Source of the DNA: Niameybacter massiliensis
Lineage (GTDB): Bacteria; Bacillota; Clostridia; Lachnospirales; Cellulosilyticaceae
Reading direction: 5' to 3'
DNA: 64,000 nt
NCBI RefSeq assembly: GCF_001282685.1
Contig: NZ_LN875035.1
Coordinates: forward strand, 2,094,001 to 2,158,000
The translations under genes and the position numbers were made by a program. This document shows, one piece after another, positions 35,761-44,237 of the stretch. Below the pieces are notes generated by a model that had not been told where the DNA came from, did not search any database, and worked only from the letters and a program-made list of their open reading frames with translations. Numbering within the stretch: the stretch's first letter is position 1; each line of letters begins with the position of its first letter.

Positions 35761-36720
35761 CTACTTTTCATCCATGATATTTTTAAAGTTTAAATTCAGC
35801 TTCATAATATGCTGGCCATTGGACCATGTATGTGTATCGCTATCAATATAGAATACGCCTGTTAGCCCACTGGCACTATCTTTAAGTTGAATACCATTCC
35901 CTGTAACACAATCAACATAGCCTAGTGCTGTAACATTAACAGTTTTTTGAACATCTACCAGCATTGATTGTGCAATAGTTTTAGCTTGCTTGTCTTTTTC
36001 TTTCGTATAAATATTTTGCAGTAATCCATACTTTTTGATCCATTCAGCATTTTCAACCATTCCAATAGCGTTACCTTTGCCATCATAAATGTGTACTCTA
36101 TTCACCATGTTCTCAATACTTTCAGTATAGCCACTATCAATAATATTACTTTCGTCCGATAACATGAACGTACTCATAACAGCACCAATTTCTATAACGT
36201 CTAGTTTGCCATCTCTCATTTTAGCCATATACTTTTTATTATTCTGCTTACTTGCTCCTGTGTAGGCACTCATAAAAATATCATAAATATATTTGTTATT
36301 TGATTTTATATCTTGCTTAATTCCTGTCTTAACAATGTTACCTATAGGTATTGAGAAGTCATTGCATATGGTTTTAGTAATTTTTTCTGCTGTTTTCTTT
36401 TTGAAATTATATACCCCTCTATTTTTAATAGCGTATATTAAATGATCATAAGCTGTAACATTGACTGTACTTGCTTGCCCTGCCCTAGTATTTAAAAAAA
36501 CAAACCCTTTAAATAATAGTTTTCCATCATCATTAAAGAGTTTTAATATGCTTCCGTTCTTAATATAAAGGTCTGGTATATTTTTATCTAACACACTATT
36601 GATTAAATCTATATCTAATCTTCTTGCAACTTGATTCTTACTTCCTGCCCAAGTTATTTTGCCTATATAATGCGTAATATCACTATATAAATCCTCTTGA
36701 TGTAAATATACTTTTGGCAT
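35761..36720 (-). CDS. Baseplate hub protein, XkdQ/gpD-like
   Basis: 319 residues. ITWAGSKNQVARRLDIDLI, KLLFKGFVFL, NVTAYDHLIYAIKNRGVYNFKKKTAEKITKTICND are conserved in the XkdQ (late control D) hub family. It forms the ring that joins the tube to the spike. It overlaps XkdP by one base. Confidence 0.87.
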   Translation of the reverse strand: MPKVYLHQEDLYSDITHYIGKITWAGSKNQVARRLDIDLINSVLDKNIPDLYIKNGSILKLFNDDGKLLFKGFVFLNTRAGQASTVNVTAYDHLIYAIKNRGVYNFKKKTAEKITKTICNDFSIPIGNIVKTGIKQDIKSNNKYIYDIFMSAYTGASKQNNKKYMAKMRDGKLDVIEIGAVMSTFMLSDESNIIDSGYTESIENMVNRVHIYDGKGNAIGMVENAEWIKKYGLLQNIYTKEKDKQAKTIAQSMLVDVQKTVNVTALGYVDCVTGNGIQLKDSASGLTGVFYIDSDTHTWSNGQHIMKLNLNFKNIMDEK

Positions 36721-37358
36721 TAGATCAGCACCACCGTTCCTTTAATTAGGTCCATGCCCTTATGCTGGTCTACTTTATTCGTTTTTGCTATGGCATTGGC
36801 ATTACTCATGCTACCAGTAGCTTTTTTCGCTATCGTATACATGTTATCTCCCTTTTGAGCTTTTTGTGTAGAAGATACAGGTTTAGTTTCTCTTTTAGTA
36901 GGTGGAACAATAACTTTAGTACCATTTGAAGTTGTAATCTGTGTAGGTTTAACTTGCTTTGTAAAAACATATTCCCTAAGTTCTAGTGTAAAGTAAACAT
37001 CTCTAGTTCCATCTTGTTCTGAAAATGTAAAGTTCTCAATAGTCATGGCATAATTGATCGGTGTCTCTGTAATAATTAACCGGATAGGCTTACCTGAATC
37101 TCTCCACTTTTGAATCCTCTTTACACATTCATAAGGATTAGGAAACCCTGTATACTTGCAAAAATAATATTCTTGTGCCGGGAAAAAGCTTGATAAGGAA
37201 ATGGATGCAAGGCCTTTTTTACCTATCAAATTTATTTCTCCTAGTGAATTTATATTGATAACCGTATTATTATGTCTTTGTGTTAGTTCAAATTCACCAG
37301 GTATAACAGGTAATCTTAATTGTTCTTCATTGTTGTTATATGATAAATAAAAATCCAT
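36720..37358 (-). CDS. LysM-containing tail protein, XkdP-like
   Basis: 212 residues. The N-terminal 130 residues (LPVIPGEFELTQRHNNTVININSLGEINLIGKKGL) form the hub adapter domain; the C-terminal about 50 (KGDNMYTIAKKATGSMSNANAIAKTNKV) is a LysM that may touch peptidoglycan during infection. Standard position between tape measure and hub. Confidence 0.88.
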   Translation of the reverse strand: MDFYLSYNNNEEQLRLPVIPGEFELTQRHNNTVININSLGEINLIGKKGLASISLSSFFPAQEYYFCKYTGFPNPYECVKRIQKWRDSGKPIRLIITETPINYAMTIENFTFSEQDGTRDVYFTLELREYVFTKQVKPTQITTSNGTKVIVPPTKRETKPVSSTQKAQKGDNMYTIAKKATGSMSNANAIAKTNKVDQHKGMDLIKGTVVLI

Positions 37359-37367
37359 ATGCTCCTC

Positions 37368-39431
37368 CTATCCCATTGATGTATTCATTGAATGCTTTGC
37401 TAGATTCATATACAAAAGATTTGCTACCTTCTCGATATCGGCTTCTTCTCTTACAGTCATTGAAGCTATGTTAATATTAACTCCACCTGAAACTTTTGCA
37501 TTATCTTCTTGATCTGCTTGAACTTTTGTTTTTATTCGTTCACCTTCATGTACACGCACAAGCATATCATTTCTTGGTACTCTATCTAATCCTGTTGCAT
37601 ATCCAGCAACTGCCTTAGTGTCTATACCTCCAAATGTATTTGTCCCATTACCTGTAAATTTATCTTTAAACTTTTGCACAAATGTTCCATGCTCTTTGGT
37701 GAGTTCAGAAACCTGTGGGGAATAGAGTCCAGATGCTGTTAATTTTTCAATAACACTTGCATAACCCTCAGAAAATTTCTCAGCCATCTTTTCTCCAAAT
37801 ATAAGATATTCATTATTAAGTGCTACATCCTCTTGTATGTTTTGAATAACATTCATTTGTGATTCTCTTAACTTCTGCATACCCTCGCCTTTTTGATAAT
37901 TCACTTCGGCTTCTGTCTTTGCATTAAAGATAATTTCACCCATTTTGGCACCATTGCCAGCAGCTTCTGCTTCTGAGAATTCACTTGTTTTCATAGCATT
38001 ATTAATAGCATCTACAATGCTTTTTTGATGTTGATTCTCTACATCTGCTTGAAATTCACCTATTAAATTATAAGCTTTTTCCATTTCTTCCCGCATGGGA
38101 CCATTTAATATCCCTAGTTCTTTTTCAATGCCCTCTTTACGTTTTTCTGTATAACCTTTACCCATTGCACTATCTAATTGTGCCCATGAATCATTTAACG
38201 TAGATACCAAACCTGAGTAAGTTTCTGATTGCTTAGCCATATTACCTTCAAACTCTTTACCCATAGCCTCTACTATGATTTGAGAAGCTTTAGCGCCATC
38301 TATAGATCCTTTACTAATCATTTCATAAATCTGCCCATTGGATTTACCAAGTGCCTCTGCTAGATAGTCTATAGCCGGAATTGCCCTTTCAGAAAGTTGA
38401 TTAATATATTCTAAGCTCGTTTTACCACTAGATTTCATACGACCTAACGCTGTTGCTACAACATTTTGTCCCTCTTTATCTATACCTAAGGCACTTGATG
38501 CATCTCCTATCTTTGTCATGAAAGGTATAATTTCTTCTTGCTTATACTTATAACTTAGTAATACTTTCGATGTATCTAATAAATCATTCATTTCAAAAGG
38601 TGTCTTTGCACTAAATTGTTGAATGTCTTTTAAAAACTTATCTGCATGCTCAGCCCCACCCAGTAATGTACCATATGAAATCATATCGGTTTCACGTTTT
38701 GCTGCTAGATCTCTACCATTTGTTAAACTTTCTTCTTGTTCACCTTCAAATTTTTGATAAATGCGTTGTACTTCTTCAGTAAAGTTTTCATCTTGCCTTT
38801 GTCGTTTCTCCGTTCCAGATGTTATGCCTCCAGCAAGTCCGCCTACTGCAGCTCCTATTGCGATACCAGCTGGTCCTGCTACTGATCCTAGTGCAGCCCC
38901 TGTTGCAGCACCCCCAACCACACCATTAATCATGCTACCTGTGTTCGCACCGAACATAGAAGTTATTTCTTGACTGATTCTTCCAGTAAAAGCATTTCCT
39001 ATCATACCTGCTAGACCAGCACTCGCTATACTCTTCAACCAAGAAGACTGTTGGCCCTCCATTGTTTTATTAAAATTCTTGGACTTGTTCATATCATCCA
39101 TTAGTTGCTTTTCCGCTTTACTTGCTTCTTTAGCTGCTTGTGATAACCTTCTGTACTCTTCTTGTAAATCTTCAAGAGCACGTTGCTTCTCTTTAAAAGC
39201 TTGTTCCGAACCTGAGACATTCTCTTTTACTGCTTTTTCAAGTTCCTTAAGCTCTTGCTTTGCTTTAGTCATATCAAATTTAACTTCAGTTCTTTTATCA
39301 AATGCTTGTGATTGTATTTTCCTATACTCTGATACATCTCTAGATAATCCACCTACAGACTTTCGCATAGATTGAACTGAATGTGTCAAATTATCACTGG
39401 CCTTAAATGCTATCGATACATCTTTACTCAT
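37368..39431 (-). CDS. Phage tape measure protein
   Basis: 687 residues. An N-terminal coiled coil (about 30-110), an Ala/Gly-rich hydrophobic stretch (about 135-205: GMIGNAFTGRI, GAATGAALGSVAGPAGIAIGAAVGGLAGG) that inserts in the host membrane at DNA ejection, and a tape-measure domain with ALGRMKSSGKTSLEYINQLSERAIPAIDYLAEAL. It sets tail length. The ATG at 39431 follows AAGGAGGGAGAAA; an upstream start at 39479 would run through the arr terminator hairpin and is rejected. Confidence 0.92.
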   Translation of the reverse strand: MSKDVSIAFKASDNLTHSVQSMRKSVGGLSRDVSEYRKIQSQAFDKRTEVKFDMTKAKQELKELEKAVKENVSGSEQAFKEKQRALEDLQEEYRRLSQAAKEASKAEKQLMDDMNKSKNFNKTMEGQQSSWLKSIASAGLAGMIGNAFTGRISQEITSMFGANTGSMINGVVGGAATGAALGSVAGPAGIAIGAAVGGLAGGITSGTEKRQRQDENFTEEVQRIYQKFEGEQEESLTNGRDLAAKRETDMISYGTLLGGAEHADKFLKDIQQFSAKTPFEMNDLLDTSKVLLSYKYKQEEIIPFMTKIGDASSALGIDKEGQNVVATALGRMKSSGKTSLEYINQLSERAIPAIDYLAEALGKSNGQIYEMISKGSIDGAKASQIIVEAMGKEFEGNMAKQSETYSGLVSTLNDSWAQLDSAMGKGYTEKRKEGIEKELGILNGPMREEMEKAYNLIGEFQADVENQHQKSIVDAINNAMKTSEFSEAEAAGNGAKMGEIIFNAKTEAEVNYQKGEGMQKLRESQMNVIQNIQEDVALNNEYLIFGEKMAEKFSEGYASVIEKLTASGLYSPQVSELTKEHGTFVQKFKDKFTGNGTNTFGGIDTKAVAGYATGLDRVPRNDMLVRVHEGERIKTKVQADQEDNAKVSGGVNINIASMTVREEADIEKVANLLYMNLAKHSMNTSMG

Positions 39432-39453
39432 TTTCTCCCTCCTTTCTATAAAA

Positions 39454-39484
39454 AAGAAGCACATAACCAAGTTATGCACTTCTT
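39454..39484 (-). terminator. Terminator downstream of arr
   Basis: Minus strand: AAGAAG and CATAAC pair with GTTATG and CTTCTT around a 3-base loop, with an internal mismatch, followed by TTTTTTATAG. It lies between arr and the tape-measure ribosome site, inside what should be one late operon. Confidence 0.7.
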
Positions 39485-39591
39485 CTTATTTGTCCCTTTA
39501 CAAGATTTAATTCATTTTTAATAAATAAAATAACTATCTTATCTATTAAAAATGAAAATTCTACGCAATACTAAATAGAATTATAACCACA

Positions 39592-40056
39592 TCAATCATT
39601 GATTGCTTCTATCCCCAGTTTTTCTAATTTATTAAGGTTCTCATGCATATTTCGAATCAACTCTTCAGAATGACCTTCCCAATTCAAAACTTCGCCAATT
39701 ACTCTCAATGGCTGCTTGGTACGGTAGGACCTAGTAGGATTCCCTGGAAACTTTTTATCTGTTAAATTAGGGTCGTTCTCAATATTACCTAGTGGTTCTA
39801 CACAGTAGATTCGACCAGTAGCATCTCCTAATGCAAGTTCTGCTCCCCAAATAGCGGCATCCATTGTAGCTGTCAAATAGACGTAATTTGCTTTTTTTTG
39901 TTTGCCATAGTTGGATTTATATCCAGGTTCTAACAAATCACCTAATTTTAGATTGGCCTTTGTACCATGATAAAAAGGACCTGTGTCTAAAACGTTATTA
40001 CTTTGTAAACTATTAAGTTCACCTGACTTTTCTTCATTTTTATTTTTGGCACTCAT
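39592..40056 (-). CDS. arr: NAD(+)-rifampin ADP-ribosyltransferase (Arr)
   Basis: 154 residues, close to the family's about 140. GPFYHGTKANLKLGDLLEPG (His-30), YVYLTATMDAAIWGAELALGD (Tyr-60), GRIYCVEPLGNIENDPNLTDKKFPGNPTRSYRT (Asp-95) and VLNWEGH match mycobacterial Arr closely and keep the catalytic His, Tyr and Asp. The enzyme transfers ADP-ribose from NAD to the C23 hydroxyl of rifamycins and inactivates them. It has AGGAGGAG before the ATG and hairpins on both sides, and interrupts the tail genes between chaperone and tape measure: a cargo (moron) gene. Confidence 0.95.
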   Translation of the reverse strand: MSAKNKNEEKSGELNSLQSNNVLDTGPFYHGTKANLKLGDLLEPGYKSNYGKQKKANYVYLTATMDAAIWGAELALGDATGRIYCVEPLGNIENDPNLTDKKFPGNPTRSYRTKQPLRVIGEVLNWEGHSEELIRNMHENLNKLEKLGIEAIND

Positions 40057-40205
40057 AAAACTCCTCCTAAATAGTTGCTAAGATTAATGATGTTAACCTC
40101 ACATAATAGTCTGTATACGTTATCCTAGATACCAATTTTATCTTACTTTCTGAATAATTAACAGTCTGGTAATAATCTTAATATTATTATATAATAGAGA
40201 TGGAG

Positions 40206-40235
40206 AGAGAGGAGTCACAATAGTGACTCCTCTCT
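40206..40235. terminator. Hairpin upstream of arr
   Basis: Perfect 13-bp stem AGAGAGGAGTCAC / GTGACTCCTCTCT with loop AATA, more GC-rich than its surroundings. It separates the tail chaperone transcript from arr. The T-rich side is on the plus strand, so its efficiency on the minus strand is uncertain. Confidence 0.6.
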
Positions 40236-40346
40236 TTAGTTCATTTTATTATTTTTTTGTAAACAATAATATATCCATTTCTTTACTTGAGCATATCATA
40301 CATAGATTCAATTATCTTTAATTTCACATAACAGAACCTTTTATAT

Positions 40347-40511
40347 CTATCTATTCTGTTGCTTACCTTCAATTTCTATTATGTACATTGCTCTTAAAAT
40401 CTTAAGTTCACCGTCTGACATATTGTATACTTTGGAAGGCTCCCATCCATGCTTTACCCATGCGTAATACATGAGATTTGCTATTGTATCGCCTTCCTCT
40501 AGGAGTTTTTT
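40347..40511 (-). CDS. Frameshifted C-terminal extension of tail assembly chaperone (GT-like)
   Basis: In the -1 frame after the slippery AAAAAAC at 40505-40511 there is an open stretch of about 51 codons (LLEEGDTIANLMYYAWVKHGW to IIEIEGKQQNR, stop 40347-40349). It has no good start of its own. The layout copies the lambda G/GT arrangement between tube and tape measure, where a minority of ribosomes shift -1 to make a longer chaperone. Confidence 0.75.
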   Translation of the reverse strand, partial: KKLLEEGDTIANLMYYAWVKHGWEPSKVYNMSDGELKILRAMYIIEIEGKQQNR

Positions 40512-40888
40512 ACTTCTTTTACTACATCTCTTCCATATCCACTTAATGTGTTGATTTCTAAGTAAAGTGAGTATACTTCCCCTGGCTTTAATATTTTTTT
40601 AAGCAAGTCTTTCGGTGTATATACACCGAACTTATCCATTAATTCTTTGTTATTTAACCTCTTACCTTCTATTCTACACGATTCAATTACGGTATTATAT
40701 TTTGTCTCTGAATGATTACTGCTGATTTCACCGACATGGTCAACCTGTTCATCTGTAAGTGCATGACACGTAATCATGAACTTTTCACCAAGTAACTCAG
40801 ATAACCTTTTAATTTCATAGTCCTTCTTATTGTTTTCTTCAAACTTTTTTGGATCTGTCTCTAATAGTAAATCAATAATACTGCTCAT
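40499..40888 (-). CDS. Phage tail assembly chaperone (XkdN-like)
   Basis: 129 residues. SSIIDLLLETDPKKFEENNKKDYEIKRLSELLG and the later NNKELMDKFGVYTPKDLLKKILKPGEV are typical of XkdN. It chaperones the tape measure during tail assembly. The last three sense codons contain a canonical -1 slippery site, giving a longer product (see 40347-40511). Confidence 0.85.
   Translation of the reverse strand: MSSIIDLLLETDPKKFEENNKKDYEIKRLSELLGEKFMITCHALTDEQVDHVGEISSNHSETKYNTVIESCRIEGKRLNNKELMDKFGVYTPKDLLKKILKPGEVYSLYLEINTLSGYGRDVVKEVKNS
40505..40511 (-). promoter_or_regulatory. Programmed -1 frameshift site AAAAAAC (tail chaperone)
   Basis: In the zero frame the bases read A AAA AAC, the textbook X XXY YYZ heptamer, three codons before the TAG stop. 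Confidence 0.75.
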
Positions 40889-40934
40889 ATTGCACTCCTT
40901 TTATATGCGAATTTTCTCTTAACATTTGTTCCTT

Positions 40935-41375
40935 TTATTGTGGTTCAATCATATCTAAGTACTCCCAATCGGTAAAAGTAAAGTTCTGTGTAATGCTGCC
41001 AATTTGATTGGCTGTCCAGTCTGCAAGTGTAAGTGTACTAAACTGGCAATTTTTAAGTACGATACGTTCTGCACCGTAGGCGTCTGGATCATCTAATTCA
41101 GATATAATTGTAAATACTGGCGTTTTCCCTTTTTTAATCATATCTGATAATTTAATGGCCATACGTGAATTGGTCTTTGTCATGGTAATAGATCCATTAC
41201 ATGATAAACCACTTACTTTTTTATGTTCTGCCAAACTTCCACACATAGGTACATCTAAGTACTTTAACCCTACTTCTGCTTTTAATGCTGTTGCTTCACG
41301 CACAACATCGCCTTCAAGCGTTACTGTACCAAACGTCCCATTAATGGCTTTTCTTTCATCATATCCTTTATTCAT
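40935..41375 (-). CDS. Phage tail tube protein (XkdM-like)
   Basis: 146 residues. RKAINGTFGTVTLEGDVVREATALKAEVGLKYLDVPMCGSLAEHKKVSG is characteristic of the contractile-tail tube family; the C-terminus ends in TQNFTFTDWEYLDMIEP. It forms the inner tube inside the sheath encoded just upstream. Confidence 0.9.
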   Translation of the reverse strand: MNKGYDERKAINGTFGTVTLEGDVVREATALKAEVGLKYLDVPMCGSLAEHKKVSGLSCNGSITMTKTNSRMAIKLSDMIKKGKTPVFTIISELDDPDAYGAERIVLKNCQFSTLTLADWTANQIGSITQNFTFTDWEYLDMIEPQ

Positions 41376-41389
41376 CTGTGCTCACCTCA

Positions 41390-42439
41390 TTAAATATTGA
41401 AATTAATATTAATATCTTCAATCGCATCTAAGATTTTAAATGACGATTCAATGAATACTAATTTTTGTGTATTCGCTTCTTTGATTTCTTTTTCTGACAT
41501 ATCATCTACAGGCTCACCTTTACCTTTTAAGTAATTAATCTGTGCTTCCATATCAATGCCCGTTTTAATATTTTCATCTAGCAATTCATCATTTCTAAGC
41601 GATTCTAAGTAAGCTTGAATAGATACAATTAAATTACACTTGTTACCATAGTTGTTAGGATATTTACCAATGTAACTATCTTGGCATGTTCTGTGAACAT
41701 CTGAATAAATAAGGTCCATAATATCTACAATCTTAATAGACTGATAATCCTCACTCTTAGTTGCACCTACAGTTGTCAAGCTGTTTACTGCTCTACCTAC
41801 TTTTACTTTTTCGCCATCATGGAAAATAATAAATTCTCCCGCATTAATTTTTTCATCTAATTCTGTTTTTGTAAACTTTGGCACATCGTCAACTTCTGAT
41901 AGATGATAATAGGTAGCACTTTGTTTTAATGGCGTACCAGCTAATAGTCCCGCAATACGTGAACAATATTGTGCTGTTGTAAACGTACTCTTTCCTACTT
42001 CAATACCATCTGTTGTAAAGTTGATGATACCCTCGTGATCTGCTTTTGTATTTGGCAAAATAGCTTTTACTTTAATACCTTTATTATCTCTTAATCCTTT
42101 AATAAAAGTAGCAACCTTTGTTGCATTCTCAGCTGTAATATCATGCGGACCTACCACATAATCAAACTTAAGAGGCTCTAATGTATTCAATCCATTTTCA
42201 ATAGTATCTGTTACAATTAGCACCACTCCCTTTACAGGCTTAATGCCTCCTAAGAATGTTCTTTCGATATATGCCTTGTTATCTTCTGTAAGTGCTTTTG
42301 GAATCTGTGTAGCATCTTCTAGCTTCGTTACGCCTACCTCACTATCTATAACAATAATTGCTACAATCCCACGATCACCACGTTTAATAGCTGTACTTGC
42401 TTTTGATTTAAACTGAATCAGTATATTTGGTAAACCCAT
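41390..42439 (-). CDS. Phage tail sheath protein (XkdK-like)
   Basis: 349 residues. FKSKASTAIKRGDRGIVAIIVIDSE at the N-terminus, the central IKVKAILPNTKADHEGIINFTTDGIEVG and the C-terminal inner domain with YIGKYPNNYGNKCNLIVSIQAYLESLRNDELL identify a sheath. Its contraction drives the tube through the host envelope, so the phage is a myovirus. Confidence 0.92.
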   Translation of the reverse strand: MGLPNILIQFKSKASTAIKRGDRGIVAIIVIDSEVGVTKLEDATQIPKALTEDNKAYIERTFLGGIKPVKGVVLIVTDTIENGLNTLEPLKFDYVVGPHDITAENATKVATFIKGLRDNKGIKVKAILPNTKADHEGIINFTTDGIEVGKSTFTTAQYCSRIAGLLAGTPLKQSATYYHLSEVDDVPKFTKTELDEKINAGEFIIFHDGEKVKVGRAVNSLTTVGATKSEDYQSIKIVDIMDLIYSDVHRTCQDSYIGKYPNNYGNKCNLIVSIQAYLESLRNDELLDENIKTGIDMEAQINYLKGKGEPVDDMSEKEIKEANTQKLVFIESSFKILDAIEDININFNI

Positions 42440-42906
42440 TATACGATTTCCTCCTTGTTTATATAAATTTTCTGCATCATTTCTCTAGCCTGTTCTTCGT
42501 CATACTTAATGTCTATTAAGCCATCTTTAAACTTAAATAACATATTTGTAGTCAACTGGCCATCTGCTTCTCCAAATGAATACTCAAAGTTTAGATACCT
42601 ATCTCCAACTTGAATAAAAAAGCAACTCAGAAATCCTCTAAGCTGCTCCATTACTTTTAATTTTTCTTCATAATCACTTATTCCATAGAGATCTTTATCA
42701 CCAAAATAAATAATCTGCAAATCTAGTTTTACATCTTTTGTATACTTTGTTTTCCTGGTGTCGCTATTGAATACCATTCTATACAAAAAACATGGCGGAC
42801 TATAATCTTCAGGTAGATTAAAATAATGTTCAGATTGTGGTACTTGTTCCCTAATCTTCTTAATGATTGCATAAATAACATCTAGTACATTAACCAAATA
42901 TCTCAC
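42439..42906 (-). CDS. Tail terminator / neck protein
   Basis: 155 residues. DVIYAIIKKIREQVPQSEHYFNLPEDYSPPCFLYRMV and the later LEVMEQL-like helix fit the family of small neck proteins found just before the sheath gene in PBSX-like phages (XkdJ slot). Function by position. GTG 42906 is used; a TTG nine bases downstream has the better ribosome site. Confidence 0.7.
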   Translation of the reverse strand: MRYLVNVLDVIYAIIKKIREQVPQSEHYFNLPEDYSPPCFLYRMVFNSDTRKTKYTKDVKLDLQIIYFGDKDLYGISDYEEKLKVMEQLRGFLSCFFIQVGDRYLNFEYSFGEADGQLTTNMLFKFKDGLIDIKYDEEQAREMMQKIYINKEEIV

Positions 42907-43285
42907 CTACCAAATTATTTATCATTTCTTCACCACTTCTTTCTAGTTCATCGGCCAGTTCATTGATTGCATTTCTATACATATGCTTTCCACTTACCCA
43001 GCCTACTACTTTCCCATTTCGTACAATCTTATGTCCATTTTCTATAAGATGCATATGGGGCGCTCTTAAGTGGTTACATCTAACAGCTACATAACCACCA
43101 CCAGAACCCTGTACCTTTACAACGCCTTTTTTAAGATCGCCACTTTTTTCATCTACTGCTGCTTCAATATTTGCGATTACTTTTCTATAGAGTCTATCTC
43201 CATTTCTAACAATAAGCTTTTTTCTGGCTTCTGGAAATTCCTTTAGTAGCCTTTCAAATTGTTTGTCTAAACCATCTAATTCCAT
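42890..43285 (-). CDS. HK97 gp10-family tail completion protein
   Basis: 131 residues. ELDGLDKQFERLLKEFPEARKKLIVRNGDRLYRKVIANI and HMHLIENGHKIVRNGKVVGWVSGKHMYRNAI match the HK97 gp10/XkdI family, which joins tail to head. It overlaps its neighbours by one and 17 bases. Confidence 0.85.
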   Translation of the reverse strand: MELDGLDKQFERLLKEFPEARKKLIVRNGDRLYRKVIANIEAAVDEKSGDLKKGVVKVQGSGGGYVAVRCNHLRAPHMHLIENGHKIVRNGKVVGWVSGKHMYRNAINELADELERSGEEMINNLVGEIFG

Positions 43286-43608
43286 TAAATCACCTCAGTA
43301 GCTTTAATCTTTAGTGTTTCATTCTTATAAAGCACATTGTCAACGTGTACGATATTAAAAGCCCTACCCTTGTATATGATTCTGTCTTTTACTGTTAGGT
43401 CCTTGCATGATCCATACCGAATAATAAATACTACTGTATTTTCAGCATTATAGCTTTTGGCTGTCCAATATTCCTTGCCTGATAAGCCATTCATAGAACA
43501 CCATATTGTTTTTAAATCATACCATCCGGCCTTAGTAATACCATTAATATCTTCTTTCTTGTCGGCTCTTTGGATTGTAATCCGTTTGTTTAGTTTCCCA
43601 AATTGCAT
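43285..43608 (-). CDS. Phage head closure protein (head-tail adaptor)
   Basis: 107 residues. KLNKRITIQRADKKEDINGITKAGWYDLKTIWCSMNGLSGKEYWTAK is typical of the SPP1 gp16-like closure family; it seals the packaged head. One-base overlap with the next gene. Confidence 0.85.
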   Translation of the reverse strand: MQFGKLNKRITIQRADKKEDINGITKAGWYDLKTIWCSMNGLSGKEYWTAKSYNAENTVVFIIRYGSCKDLTVKDRIIYKGRAFNIVHVDNVLYKNETLKIKATEVI

Positions 43609-43940
43609 TATACTACCTCTACGCTGACATTCTTAAGTTGAATAATAATACTTGTTAAGCTATGTTCTAGTTCTTTTGAAACAGTACCAGTTATTACTGT
43701 GCTTCTATTCTCGTACCAGCTACCAACTATCATAAATACCGCCAATTTGTATAATTCATAGTTGTCTACATCCTTTTTAACTACTTCTACTTTTATACCA
43801 GCGTTTTTTAAATAAGCGAATGCCGCTTTCATTTGTAGCGTGATAATACGATCATCTTCATTATCTTCTACTTTTAAGTATTCTTTCAAATAGTTATTTA
43901 CTTCTATTTCTGGATCTATTGCTTGCTTTGCATCTTCCAT
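43608..43940 (-). CDS. Head-tail connector protein (gp6-like)
   Basis: 110 residues. An all-helical adaptor with VNNYLKEYLKVEDNEDDRIITLQMKAAFAYLKNAGI and AVFMIVGSWYENRSTVITGTVSKELEHSLTSIIIQL, matching the HK97 gp6/SPP1 gp15 adaptor family that sits below the portal. Confidence 0.85.
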   Translation of the reverse strand: MEDAKQAIDPEIEVNNYLKEYLKVEDNEDDRIITLQMKAAFAYLKNAGIKVEVVKKDVDNYELYKLAVFMIVGSWYENRSTVITGTVSKELEHSLTSIIIQLKNVSVEVV

Positions 43941-43958
43941 ATATCTACCTCTTCAAAA

Positions 43959-44237
43959 CTATTCTTTAATGGTTATTTCAACATTACTCTTGCTTCCATC
44001 GTCCATAACAAACTCGATCATGTTGTGGCCACTTTCTAATGTCTCTAAATAAGTGCTTTCAAACTTAACGCTTTCTTCTGACGTTACATAGTTTCCTGTC
44101 TTATTAATTTTTTTACCATTTACATTGATAGTCTTAAGTTTCGCCCCATCCTTCTGATCCACTGTAAAAGCTACATCCTCCGGGGCATTCCTAGTGAATG
44201 TAGCTTGAATTGTTGGTATTACAGTGTTATCTATTTT
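43959..44237 (-). CDS. Ig-like X2 domain, -1 frameshift extension of the capsid protein
   Basis: Ninety-two codons in the -1 frame after the A9 run at the end of the capsid gene. Read through the shift they give IDNTVIPTIQATFTRNAPED..., INVNGKKINK..., YVTSEESVKFESTYLETLESGHNMIEFVMDDG, the pattern of the X2/CBM_X2 Ig-like module. The only possible own start is a GTG at 44162 that would remove the first strands, so a fused capsid-X2 protein is favoured. Such decorations are thought to bind carbohydrate or cell surfaces. Confidence 0.8.
   Translation of the reverse strand, partial: KIDNTVIPTIQATFTRNAPEDVAFTVDQKDGAKLKTINVNGKKINKTGNYVTSEESVKFESTYLETLESGHNMIEFVMDDGSKSNVEITIKE

Noticed and set aside
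39432-39479. Longer tape-measure start at 39479
   Set aside because: It would translate through the arr terminator hairpin and lacks a ribosome site; ATG 39431 has a perfect one.
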